This document shows positions 34,291 to 40,483 of a DNA stretch of 40,483 nt, piece after piece. The stretch is from Alphaproteobacteria bacterium UBA3773 (GTDB lineage Bacteria; Pseudomonadota; Alphaproteobacteria; RF32; CAG-239): assembly GCA_002372275.1 (NCBI GenBank), contig DFFP01000036.1:1-40483 (forward strand). Direction: 5' to 3'. Each line of letters starts with the position of its first letter. Positions within the stretch are counted from its first letter, which is position 1. The notes beneath the pieces are model-generated. The model was not told the origin of the DNA. It searched no databases and saw only the letters and a program-made list of their open reading frames with translations. A program made the position numbers and the translations under genes.

Positions 34291-35271
34291 CCTTCTAAAA
34301 CCTTTATCCTGCGAAACAAATCTGCCTATAGCTTTAATTTTGCCTTCAATACAACCCCTGCATTGATTAGGATTTTCGTTAATACAAATTTTGTTCGGAT
34401 AAATTTCGTATTTAGCGCGATATTCGGTTGTGGTAACATTAGGCATCACAACGTTTGCACCCGATTGAAGCGCTAAAATTCTGCCGTTTGGATTAAGTGT
34501 TTCCATAGCAGTTGTTGCAGGAATATTTATATCAGACAATTCTAATCTGACAAGCGCCATTACTTTTCTTGCCAAATCAAAATTTCCGCCAAATTCATCT
34601 CTAAGAGGTGTATCAGGATGAGGAATAAACGGACCGACACCTACCATATCAGCATCTAATTCTTTAAAAAATAAAATATCATCTGCCAGAGATTCAATCG
34701 TTTGATCGGGCAAACCGACTAAACATCCAGTTCCTGTTTCATACCCGAGTTTTTTTAAATCTTTTAAACACCTGATCCTGTTTTCATAATCCATATGCGG
34801 GTGCATTTTTTTATACAAATTTTTATCTGTTGTTTCTATTCTTATCAAATATCTGTCAGCACCTGAATCTTTAAATGCTTTATAATCATCATAACTTCTT
34901 TCGCCAATACTTAAAGTTAACGCCACATCAAGTTCTTTTATTTTTTCAATAATTTCACAGATTTTTTTTCTGTCAAAATACTCATCTTCACCAGACTGTA
35001 AAACTATTGTTTTATATCCTAAATTAACAGCATTTTTTGCATATTCTAAAATTTCATCAACTAAAATTCTGTATCTTTGAATATTTTTATTTGGCGCACG
35101 GAGTCCGCAATATTTACATTCTCTTTTACAAATATTGGAAAATTCAATCAATCCTCTTAAATGAACACCATCACCGACATTTTCTTTTCTTATTTTATCG
35201 GCAAAATTAAAGAGCCATTCGTTTTTTTCGGAATCTTTTAATATTTCAATAATTTCTTTGCGCGTAAACAT
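34282..35271 (-). CDS. hydE: [FeFe]-hydrogenase maturase HydE-like radical SAM protein
   Basis: HydE helps build the H-cluster of [FeFe] hydrogenase. The sequence follows HydE closely: VHLRGLIEFSNICKRECKYCGLRAPNKNIQRYR with C-x3-C-x2-C at Cys48, 52 and 55, IVLQSGED, LSIGE, GADRYLIRIETT, GYETGTGCLVGLPDQT, MVGVGPFIPHPDTPL, IPATTAMETLNP, GANVVMPNVT and CRGCI near the end. BioB and PylB are relatives but lack the GPFIPHPDTPL context. The frame is open to TTG at 35280; the ATG at 35271 (329 residues) is chosen, though neither has a clear ribosome-binding site. hydF, hydG and the hydrogenase are not in the window. It points to an anaerobic source for this segment. Confidence 0.88.
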   Translation of the reverse strand: MFTRKEIIEILKDSEKNEWLFNFADKIRKENVGDGVHLRGLIEFSNICKRECKYCGLRAPNKNIQRYRILVDEILEYAKNAVNLGYKTIVLQSGEDEYFDRKKICEIIEKIKELDVALTLSIGERSYDDYKAFKDSGADRYLIRIETTDKNLYKKMHPHMDYENRIRCLKDLKKLGYETGTGCLVGLPDQTIESLADDILFFKELDADMVGVGPFIPHPDTPLRDEFGGNFDLARKVMALVRLELSDINIPATTAMETLNPNGRILALQSGANVVMPNVTTTEYRAKYEIYPNKICINENPNQCRGCIEGKIKAIGRFVSQDKGFRRGK

Positions 35272-35331
35272 TTCCAACAAGATATTAACATAAATATTTT
35301 TGTGATATGCTTAAAGAAAAAGGATTATAAA

Positions 35332-36915
35332 ATGATTGATAAATATTACTTAACTACAGCAATTGATTATGTAAACGGCGCACCTCATATAGGTCACGCT
35401 TATGAAAAGATTTTGACAGATATTATTGCACGTCATTACAGTTTGAGAACTGATAATATGTTCTTTTTAACAGGAACAGACGAACACGGGATTAAAATTC
35501 AAAAAACCGCAGCTTCAAGCGGAAAAACACCAAAACAGCTTTGTGATGAAAATTCTCAAAAATTTAAAGATGCGTGGAAGGCATTGGATGTAAATTACAA
35601 CAGATTTATAAGAACAACAGATCAAGATCACGAAAAAATTGTTCAAAAAATCTTTCAAAAATTGAAAGATAAAGGCGATATTTATAAACACGAATACGAA
35701 GGCTGGTACTGCCAAGGCTGTGAATGTTTTTTAAATCCTAAAGATTTAACCGAAGACGGACTTTGCCCCGATCATTTAAAAAAACCTGATATTGTTAAAG
35801 AAGAAAATTATTTCTTTAAATTAACAGCTTACAAAGACAGAATTATTGAACATATTAAAACGCATCCTGATTTTATAGTTCCGTCATTTAGAGCAAATGA
35901 AGTACTAAATCAATTGGAAGACATCCAAGATATTTCGGTTTCCCGCTCAAAAGAAAATGTCGGTTGGGGAATTGATATCTTAGATGATCCGGAACAGTCA
36001 ATATATGTTTGGATAGATGCTTTATCAAATTATATAACTGCAATAGGCTATGATCCTGACGGTTCAAGTGAACAATTTAAAAATCTATGGCCTTGTGACG
36101 TGCACGTTATCGGAAAAGATATCTTGAAATTCCACAGTATTTATTGGCCTGCATTTTTGATGGCATTGGATTTGCCGTTACCAAAACATATTTTTGCACA
36201 CGGTTGGATTACAATTGATGAAACAAAAATGTCAAAATCGTTAGGAAATGTTGTTTCCCCGACATCAGTTTTAGAAACTTTTGAACTTAAAAACGCTGAT
36301 GCGTTCAGATATTATATGGCAACATCAGCCCCTTGCGGACGTGACGGAAATTATTCCGATCAGGACTTTAAAGAAAAAGTCAATGCTCACTTGGCAAACA
36401 GCATGGGAAATCTATTGAACCGATCTTTGTCAATGCTTGTAAAATATTTTGACGGTGAAGTGAAATCAGAATTTATTGAAAATCGTTCCGCTGAGGCGCA
36501 AAGTCTTTTAAGAACAGCATTAGGCAAAATCAAAACAGTTGAAAATCATTTTAATCATTTTGAAATACAAGAAGCAGCACAAGAAATTATTTCAATAGTT
36601 GATGATACAAATAAATTCGTAACTGATAACGCTCCTTGGACACTGGCAAAAGAAGAAAAAATGACAGAATGCGGAGCCGTATTGGTTACAGTTTTAGAAA
36701 TTATGTGTATAGTTTCTTCTTTGATTTATCCTTATTGCCCAAATATTGCCTCAGATATGGCTTCTCAACTAAAATACAATATTAATACAAAATATGATGA
36801 TATCAAAACAGACAATATTAAAACCGGCAAATTAATATCAAAAGAAGAAATCCACCCTGTATTTTTGAGAGTGGATTCCGAACTTGCAGATAAATCTAAA
36901 CCGGTTAAAGTTTAA
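35332..36915 (+). CDS. metG: Methionyl-tRNA synthetase
   Basis: MetRS charges initiator and elongator tRNA-Met. Class I signatures are present: the HIGH motif as HIGHAYEK near residue 16, GTDEHGIKI, a zinc knuckle (CQGCECFLNPKDLTEDGLC), WIDALSNYI, GKDILKFHSIYWPAFLMA and KMSKSLGN. The anticodon-binding helical domain follows. At 527 residues it lacks the C-terminal EMAP-like dimer domain found in longer forms. The frame starts at 35302, but the ATG at 35332 has AAAGGA 7 nt upstream. It is divergent from hydE and its codon choice is AT-rich like the rest of the right-hand segment. Confidence 0.95.
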   Translation: MIDKYYLTTAIDYVNGAPHIGHAYEKILTDIIARHYSLRTDNMFFLTGTDEHGIKIQKTAASSGKTPKQLCDENSQKFKDAWKALDVNYNRFIRTTDQDHEKIVQKIFQKLKDKGDIYKHEYEGWYCQGCECFLNPKDLTEDGLCPDHLKKPDIVKEENYFFKLTAYKDRIIEHIKTHPDFIVPSFRANEVLNQLEDIQDISVSRSKENVGWGIDILDDPEQSIYVWIDALSNYITAIGYDPDGSSEQFKNLWPCDVHVIGKDILKFHSIYWPAFLMALDLPLPKHIFAHGWITIDETKMSKSLGNVVSPTSVLETFELKNADAFRYYMATSAPCGRDGNYSDQDFKEKVNAHLANSMGNLLNRSLSMLVKYFDGEVKSEFIENRSAEAQSLLRTALGKIKTVENHFNHFEIQEAAQEIISIVDDTNKFVTDNAPWTLAKEEKMTECGAVLVTVLEIMCIVSSLIYPYCPNIASDMASQLKYNINTKYDDIKTDNIKTGKLISKEEIHPVFLRVDSELADKSKPVKV

Positions 36916-36928
36916 AATTAAAACAGAT

Positions 36929-37381
36929 TTATTTCTTACTGAATTCACCTGTAAAAAAGTTCTGCGTATATTTATTTCTTAAATCACGAACTGTCGTTCC
37001 GTCAGTATAAATTTGTTTATCTCCAATTAAGACATCTTTGCGCAACGTACTGGCCAAACCAGCTCCGACAATACTTCCTACAGGACCTCCGGTTAGAAAT
37101 CCTAATGCCCATCCCACAAGAGCATCTGTACAAGCAGATTTACGTAAAACCTTTTTTTCATAATCTTCATTACGAAAGTCAGTTGGTTTTAATGAATTTA
37201 CATTATAAGAATTAACAGTTGTAAATCCTCCAACAAATAAGGAACCAACGAAATTTGCTTTGTATGCCGGAGATTCTTTTTTAAACGCTTTAATTTCCTT
37301 ATTTACACGCTTTAAAGTTTTTAAATTTTTTAAAATAGGTTTTGCCTTTAGCAATTTTCTTAAAATACTAATTTTAGACAT
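36929..37381 (-). CDS. Small uncharacterised protein with glycine-rich helix
   Basis: A 150-residue protein not recognised. The first 40 or so residues are strongly basic and helical (MSKISILRKLLKAKPILKN). A hydrophobic glycine-rich stretch follows in the middle (WALGFLTGGPVGSIVGAGLAS), like the glycine-zipper segments of membrane-inserting proteins. The end is polar. The frame reaches 37462, but the ATG at 37381 has AAGGGA at a proper distance. No classical signal peptide is present. It lies alone, convergent with metG (13 bp apart) and divergent from dnaK. A membrane-associated role is a guess. Confidence 0.55.
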   Translation of the reverse strand: MSKISILRKLLKAKPILKNLKTLKRVNKEIKAFKKESPAYKANFVGSLFVGGFTTVNSYNVNSLKPTDFRNEDYEKKVLRKSACTDALVGWALGFLTGGPVGSIVGAGLASTLRKDVLIGDKQIYTDGTTVRDLRNKYTQNFFTGEFSKK

Positions 37382-37551
37382 TTTTAAATTCCCTTTCCAA
37401 TGAATAGAGAGTGGTTTGTTATAGGTTTTGGGGTAAATGTATTTATACCCTCGCCCATGCACATAAGTTAGTGCTATTTTTGATGAAAATTAATTTACTT
37501 GATTTGAAATATTAATTTTTTGTTTATTTTTCAGGAAGTTTGAAAAATAGG

Positions 37552-37561
37552 TGTTATAACA
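37552..37561. promoter_or_regulatory. Palindrome and possible promoter upstream of dnaK
   Basis: TGTTATAACA is a perfect 10-bp palindrome about 105 bp before dnaK. It lies between TTGAAA (37540-37545) and TATAGA (37564-37569), an 18-bp-spaced promoter candidate. It is not a CIRCE element (TTAGCACTC-N9-GAGTGCTAA). Confidence 0.3.
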
Positions 37562-37604
37562 TGTATAGATAGAAAAGCAGGAATTAAGAATCCACCATAA
37601 AAAA

Positions 37605-37640
37605 ACTTATCCTACTTATCCTACCTATCAAACTTATCGA
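37605..37640. repeat. 9-bp short tandem repeat in the dnaK leader
   Basis: Four 9-bp units: ACTTATCCT twice, then ACCTATCAA and ACTTATCGA, ending 25 bp before dnaK. It resembles in style the 10-bp repeat at 34241-34290, both confined to the right-hand segment. Confidence 0.8.
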
Positions 37641-37665
37641 ACATAACAAAAAGGAGAATAAAATT

Positions 37666-39513
37666 ATGGCAAAAACAATTGGTATTGACTTAGGAACAAC
37701 AAACTCGGTTGTTGCAGTTATGGAAGGCGGTAAACCTACCGTTATAGCTAACGCAGAAGGTTCTCGTACAACTCCTTCTATCGTTGGTTTTTCAAAAACA
37801 GGGGAAAGATTAGTAGGGCAATTAGCAAAACGTCAGGCTATTGTTAACCCTGATAAAACTATTGCTTCAATCAAACGTCATATGGGTGAAAATTATAAAG
37901 TTACTATTGACGGTAAAGATTATACTCCGCAAGAAATTTCATCTATGATTTTAAGAAAACTTGCAGATGATGCTTCATCTTATTTAGGTGAAAAAGTTAC
38001 ATCAGCTGTAATTACTGTTCCTGCTTATTTTAATGACGCTCAACGTCAAGCAACTAAAGATGCAGGTAAAATCGCAGGGTTAGATGTTCTTCGTATCGTA
38101 AACGAACCGACTGCAGCTGCTTTGGCTTACGGTTTAGAAAAAGATAAAGCTGAAAAAGTTTTGGTATTTGACTTAGGCGGTGGTACATTTGATGTTTCAG
38201 TTCTTGAAATTGGTGATGGTGTTCACGAAGTATTATCAACTTCAGGTGATACTCATTTAGGCGGCGACGATTTTGACCAAAAAGTTATGGATTGGATTTG
38301 CGAAGAATTCAAAAAACAAGAAGGTATTGATTTGACTTCTGACAGACAAGCTATGCAGCGTGTTAAAGAAGCCGCTGAAAAAGCTAAATGCGAATTATCA
38401 TCAGTTTTTGAAACAAATATTAACTTACCGTTCATTACTGCTGACGCTAACGGTCCTAAACACTTGGATTTGAACTTGACAAGAGCAAAATTTGAAGAAT
38501 TATCTTATGACTTGTTAGAAAGATGTAAAAAACCTGTTGAACAAGCTATTCAAGATGCAGGAATTTCTAAATCAGATATTAACGAAGTTGTATTAGTCGG
38601 TGGTTCTTCAAGAATTCCGGCAGTTCAAAAATTGGTTAAAGACTATACAGGAAAAGAACCTAACCAATCTGTTAACCCTGATGAAGTTGTTGCAGTCGGT
38701 GCGGCTGTTCAAGCAGGGGTTTTGGCAGGTGAAGTTAAAGATATCGTATTATTGGATGTTACTCCGTTAACATTGGGTATTGAAACATTAGGCGGAGTTA
38801 TGACTCCGTTAGTTCCGAGAAACACCACAATCCCTGTTTCAAAATCTCAAGTATTTTCAACTGCTGAAAATAACCAAACAGCCGTTGATATTCAAGTTCT
38901 TCAAGGTGAAAGACCAATGGCAAGAGATAACAAATCATTAGGTATGTTCAGACTTGAAGGTATTGCGCCTGCTATGAGAGGCATTCCTCAAATCGAAGTT
39001 ACTTTTGATATTGATGCCAACGGTATTGTAAATGTTAGTGCCAAAGATAAAGCAACTAATAAAGAACAAAAAATAACAATTACAAATTCTTCTAATTTAT
39101 CAGAACAAGATATTGACAGAATGGTCAAAGAAGCTGAAGCTAACGCGGCTGATGATAAAAAGAAAAAAGAAGAAGCGGAAGTTAAAAATAATGCATCAAG
39201 CTTGGTTGGTTCAGCAGAACGTGTTATGAAAGATTTTGAAGGCAAAATTGACAGTGCTGATAAATCTAAATTGGAAGAACAAAAAACTGCCTTAGAAAAC
39301 GCTTTAAAAGAAAATAAATCAACTGATGAATTAAAGAAATTATCAGATGAATTACAACAAACAATGTTTGCTATTTCTCAAAAAGCCTATGAAGCAGTTC
39401 AAAAAGAAGGTGCAACAGCGCAATCTGATAATGCGCAAACTGATTCAAGCTCAAATTCTTCATCTTCAAATAATGATGATGATGTTATTGATGCTGAATA
39501 TACAAAAGAATAA
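37666..39513 (+). CDS. dnaK: Chaperone DnaK (Hsp70), insert-less type
   Basis: DnaK binds exposed hydrophobic peptides in an ATP-driven cycle. The 615 residues have the ATPase phosphate loops (GIDLGTTNS, VFDLGGGTFDVSV, VLVGGSSRIPAV), the interdomain linker DVTPLTLGIE, the substrate domain and a flexible tail ending DDDVIDAEYTKE. Between IASIKRHMG and QEISSMIL only about 16 residues occur; proteobacterial DnaK has some 24 more here. This insert-less form is the one known from Gram-positive bacteria, so the gene cannot be the housekeeping dnaK of an alphaproteobacterium. AAGGAG precedes the ATG by 9 nt. grpE and dnaJ are not adjacent and no heat-shock operator is recognised. Confidence 0.97.
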   Translation: MAKTIGIDLGTTNSVVAVMEGGKPTVIANAEGSRTTPSIVGFSKTGERLVGQLAKRQAIVNPDKTIASIKRHMGENYKVTIDGKDYTPQEISSMILRKLADDASSYLGEKVTSAVITVPAYFNDAQRQATKDAGKIAGLDVLRIVNEPTAAALAYGLEKDKAEKVLVFDLGGGTFDVSVLEIGDGVHEVLSTSGDTHLGGDDFDQKVMDWICEEFKKQEGIDLTSDRQAMQRVKEAAEKAKCELSSVFETNINLPFITADANGPKHLDLNLTRAKFEELSYDLLERCKKPVEQAIQDAGISKSDINEVVLVGGSSRIPAVQKLVKDYTGKEPNQSVNPDEVVAVGAAVQAGVLAGEVKDIVLLDVTPLTLGIETLGGVMTPLVPRNTTIPVSKSQVFSTAENNQTAVDIQVLQGERPMARDNKSLGMFRLEGIAPAMRGIPQIEVTFDIDANGIVNVSAKDKATNKEQKITITNSSNLSEQDIDRMVKEAEANAADDKKKKEEAEVKNNASSLVGSAERVMKDFEGKIDSADKSKLEEQKTALENALKENKSTDELKKLSDELQQTMFAISQKAYEAVQKEGATAQSDNAQTDSSSNSSSSNNDDDVIDAEYTKE

Positions 39514-39539
39514 TCTTTTCATCATAACTCCAATAAATG

Positions 39540-39572
39540 AAGGCGGGATTTTGCGACAATCCCGTCTTTTAT
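39540..39572 (+). terminator. Terminator after dnaK
   Basis: AAGGCGGGATT (39540-39550) pairs with AATCCCGTCTT (39558-39568) with one G-T pair around a 7-nt loop, followed by TTATTTTG. It lies 27 bp after the dnaK stop. Confidence 0.8.
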
Positions 39573-39607
39573 TTTGTTAAAAAAAATATTTTTAGTCTTA
39601 TATTTAT

Positions 39608-40020
39608 TTTATGTAAATAAAAATTTACACATAAACTCTTGAAATATAATATTTTCAGTAATGTTAAATTTGTTTACATATTAGATATTGGTGCTAATCC
39701 GCACAGCAAGGCTTTTACAGACTTTCGCAATAGTTTTTTAAGCTTTTTTAACAAAATAATTGTAAAACTTTTTTTATTTTTGAAAGCCTTGCTAAATCTT
39801 AATTTCAGCTATTTTAAAAAAATAAATGTAAAAACTTTGGCATGCAGATAAATATTATTTATCCAAAATAGAAAAATTAGACTATTATAAATATACAAAC
39901 TTTTGGTGAGATTAAAGAATTTTTGGGATAGACATAAAAGATTCATTTATCCATCCTTTGAACGATTACAATAGTCGTGGAAGTTAGTTAAAATGTTAAT
40001 AGCAAAGAGAGTGTTTTTGG
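39608..40020. other. Gene-free AT-rich interval with inverted repeats
   Basis: No convincing gene is seen here. An imperfect repeat TTATGTAAAT/ATTTACACATAA lies at 39608-39633 region. A perfect 10-bp repeat GCAAGGCTTT (39706-39715) with AAAGCCTTGC (39783-39792) encloses 67 very AT-rich bases. A 70-codon frame crosses it but is low-complexity. No B12-box or riboswitch is visible ahead of cobO. Confidence 0.6.
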
Positions 40021-40031
40021 AGGTAGTTTAG

Positions 40032-40483
40032 ATGCTGGAACATGGTTATATACAAATTTATACAGGGGACGGGAAAGGGAAAACCACTGCATCTTTAGGT
40101 TTGGCATTACGCGCATTAGGTCATGGCTGGAAAGTTCTTGTTATCCAGTTTACAAAAGGCGACGGGGCTACAACTTATGGCGAAATGCTGTCTTCATCAC
40201 AATTTTTGCCGAATTTGAAGGTTGTTCAGTTCGGAATGGACAGAGTTTGTTATTCACATAATGTTTGTTTGGATGATTATAAAGAAGCAAAAAAAGGCTG
40301 GGAATTTGCCAAAAATGCTATAAATTCCGGTGAATATCAGCTTATTATTTTGGACGAAATAAACATCTGTACATCTATGAATATGATTAAAGTTAGTGAA
40401 GTTAAAGATGTACTTTTACATAAACCTGAAAATCTTGAAATAGTTTTAACCGGACGCTATGCGCATCCTGAATTGATTGCTTT
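40032..40483 (+). CDS. cobO: Cob(I)yrinic acid a,c-diamide adenosyltransferase, 5' part
   Basis: This enzyme (CobO/CobA/BtuR type) adds the adenosyl group to reduced corrinoids in coenzyme B12 synthesis or salvage. The 150 visible codons hold the unusual P-loop GDGKGKTT (residues 12-19), GLALRALGHGWKVLVIQFTKG, the LIILDEIN Walker B region and VLTGRYAHPELI, all family hallmarks. GGAGGT (40019-40024) lies 7 nt before the ATG. The reading frame leaves the window open, so the last 20-30 residues of a usual 170-200 are missing. No other B12 gene is in view. Confidence 0.92.
   Translation, partial: MLEHGYIQIYTGDGKGKTTASLGLALRALGHGWKVLVIQFTKGDGATTYGEMLSSSQFLPNLKVVQFGMDRVCYSHNVCLDDYKEAKKGWEFAKNAINSGEYQLIILDEINICTSMNMIKVSEVKDVLLHKPENLEIVLTGRYAHPELIA

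Noticed and set aside
37463..37665. CIRCE heat-shock operator before dnaK
   Set aside because: The TTAGCACTC-N9-GAGTGCTAA pattern is absent; only the short TGTTATAACA palindrome is seen.
39639..39851. 70-codon frame before cobO
   Set aside because: Low-complexity Phe/Leu/Lys product over an inverted repeat, with no ribosome-binding site.
39573..40031. Cobalamin riboswitch before cobO
   Set aside because: No GCCACTG-type B12 box or multi-helix fold could be traced.

Overview
The window joins two different backgrounds inside one open reading frame. Roughly 1-31,370 looks like an uncultivated, AT-rich Alphaproteobacterium: a ligA-ptsP-rodZ-hisS-prfA run, tolQ-tolR-tolA, fabD-fabG, rpmI-rplT-pheS-pheT-proS, FtsK, and Rickettsia-RPE-like palindromes. 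Roughly 31,390-40,483 is visibly more AT-rich and carries genes of an anaerobe: the PriA N-terminal part, HemW, HydE ([FeFe]-hydrogenase maturase), MetG, DnaK and CobO. Its DnaK lacks the N-terminal-lobe insert that proteobacterial DnaK has. The switch falls in the helicase motif GEIDILIGT, shared by PriA and RecG, so the 887-codon ORF at 30407-33070 is a PriA::RecG hybrid. I read it as a probable metagenome misassembly. The lineages are inferences; I could run no search.

Layout. 1-298: palindromic repeat and promoter. 299-895: lipoprotein. 1044-8805 (minus): ligA, ptsP, rodZ-like, hisS, prfA. 8953-9846 (plus): an unrecognised gene and a 39-codon ORF behind a near-consensus promoter. 9887-12030 (minus): tolQ, tolR, tolA-like. 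12156-13433 (minus): divergent anmK. 13551-13806 (plus): candidate structured leader RNA whose closing helix and terminator share one strand, followed by a secreted-protein gene (13823-14692). 14857-20536 (minus): rpmI, rplT, pheS, pheT, proS. 20663-22358 (minus): fabD, fabG. 22453-25566 (plus): a GT2-like gene and ftsK. 25646-26104: tRNA-Gly(GCC) followed by 175-bp tandem repeats carrying its 3' end. 26282-27685: sulfatase-type phosphoglycerol transferase. 27738-28802: outer-membrane-like protein. 29073-30398: CorC-type CBS protein. 30407-33070: hybrid helicase. 33129-35271 (minus): hydE, hemW. 35332-36915: metG. 36929-37381: glycine-rich small protein. 37666-39513: dnaK. 40032 to the end: 5' part of cobO.

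Most genes are housekeeping: translation (prfA, hisS, proS, pheST, L20, L35, metG), fatty-acid synthesis, DNA replication and segregation (ligA, ftsK) and envelope maintenance (Tol, RodZ, AnmK). No mobile-element gene, CRISPR array or recognisable defence system is visible. The points most worth checking are the structured leader RNA at 13551-13806, the tRNA-Gly locus (T-loop C55, inverted T-arm copy, tandem units) and the PriA::RecG junction.
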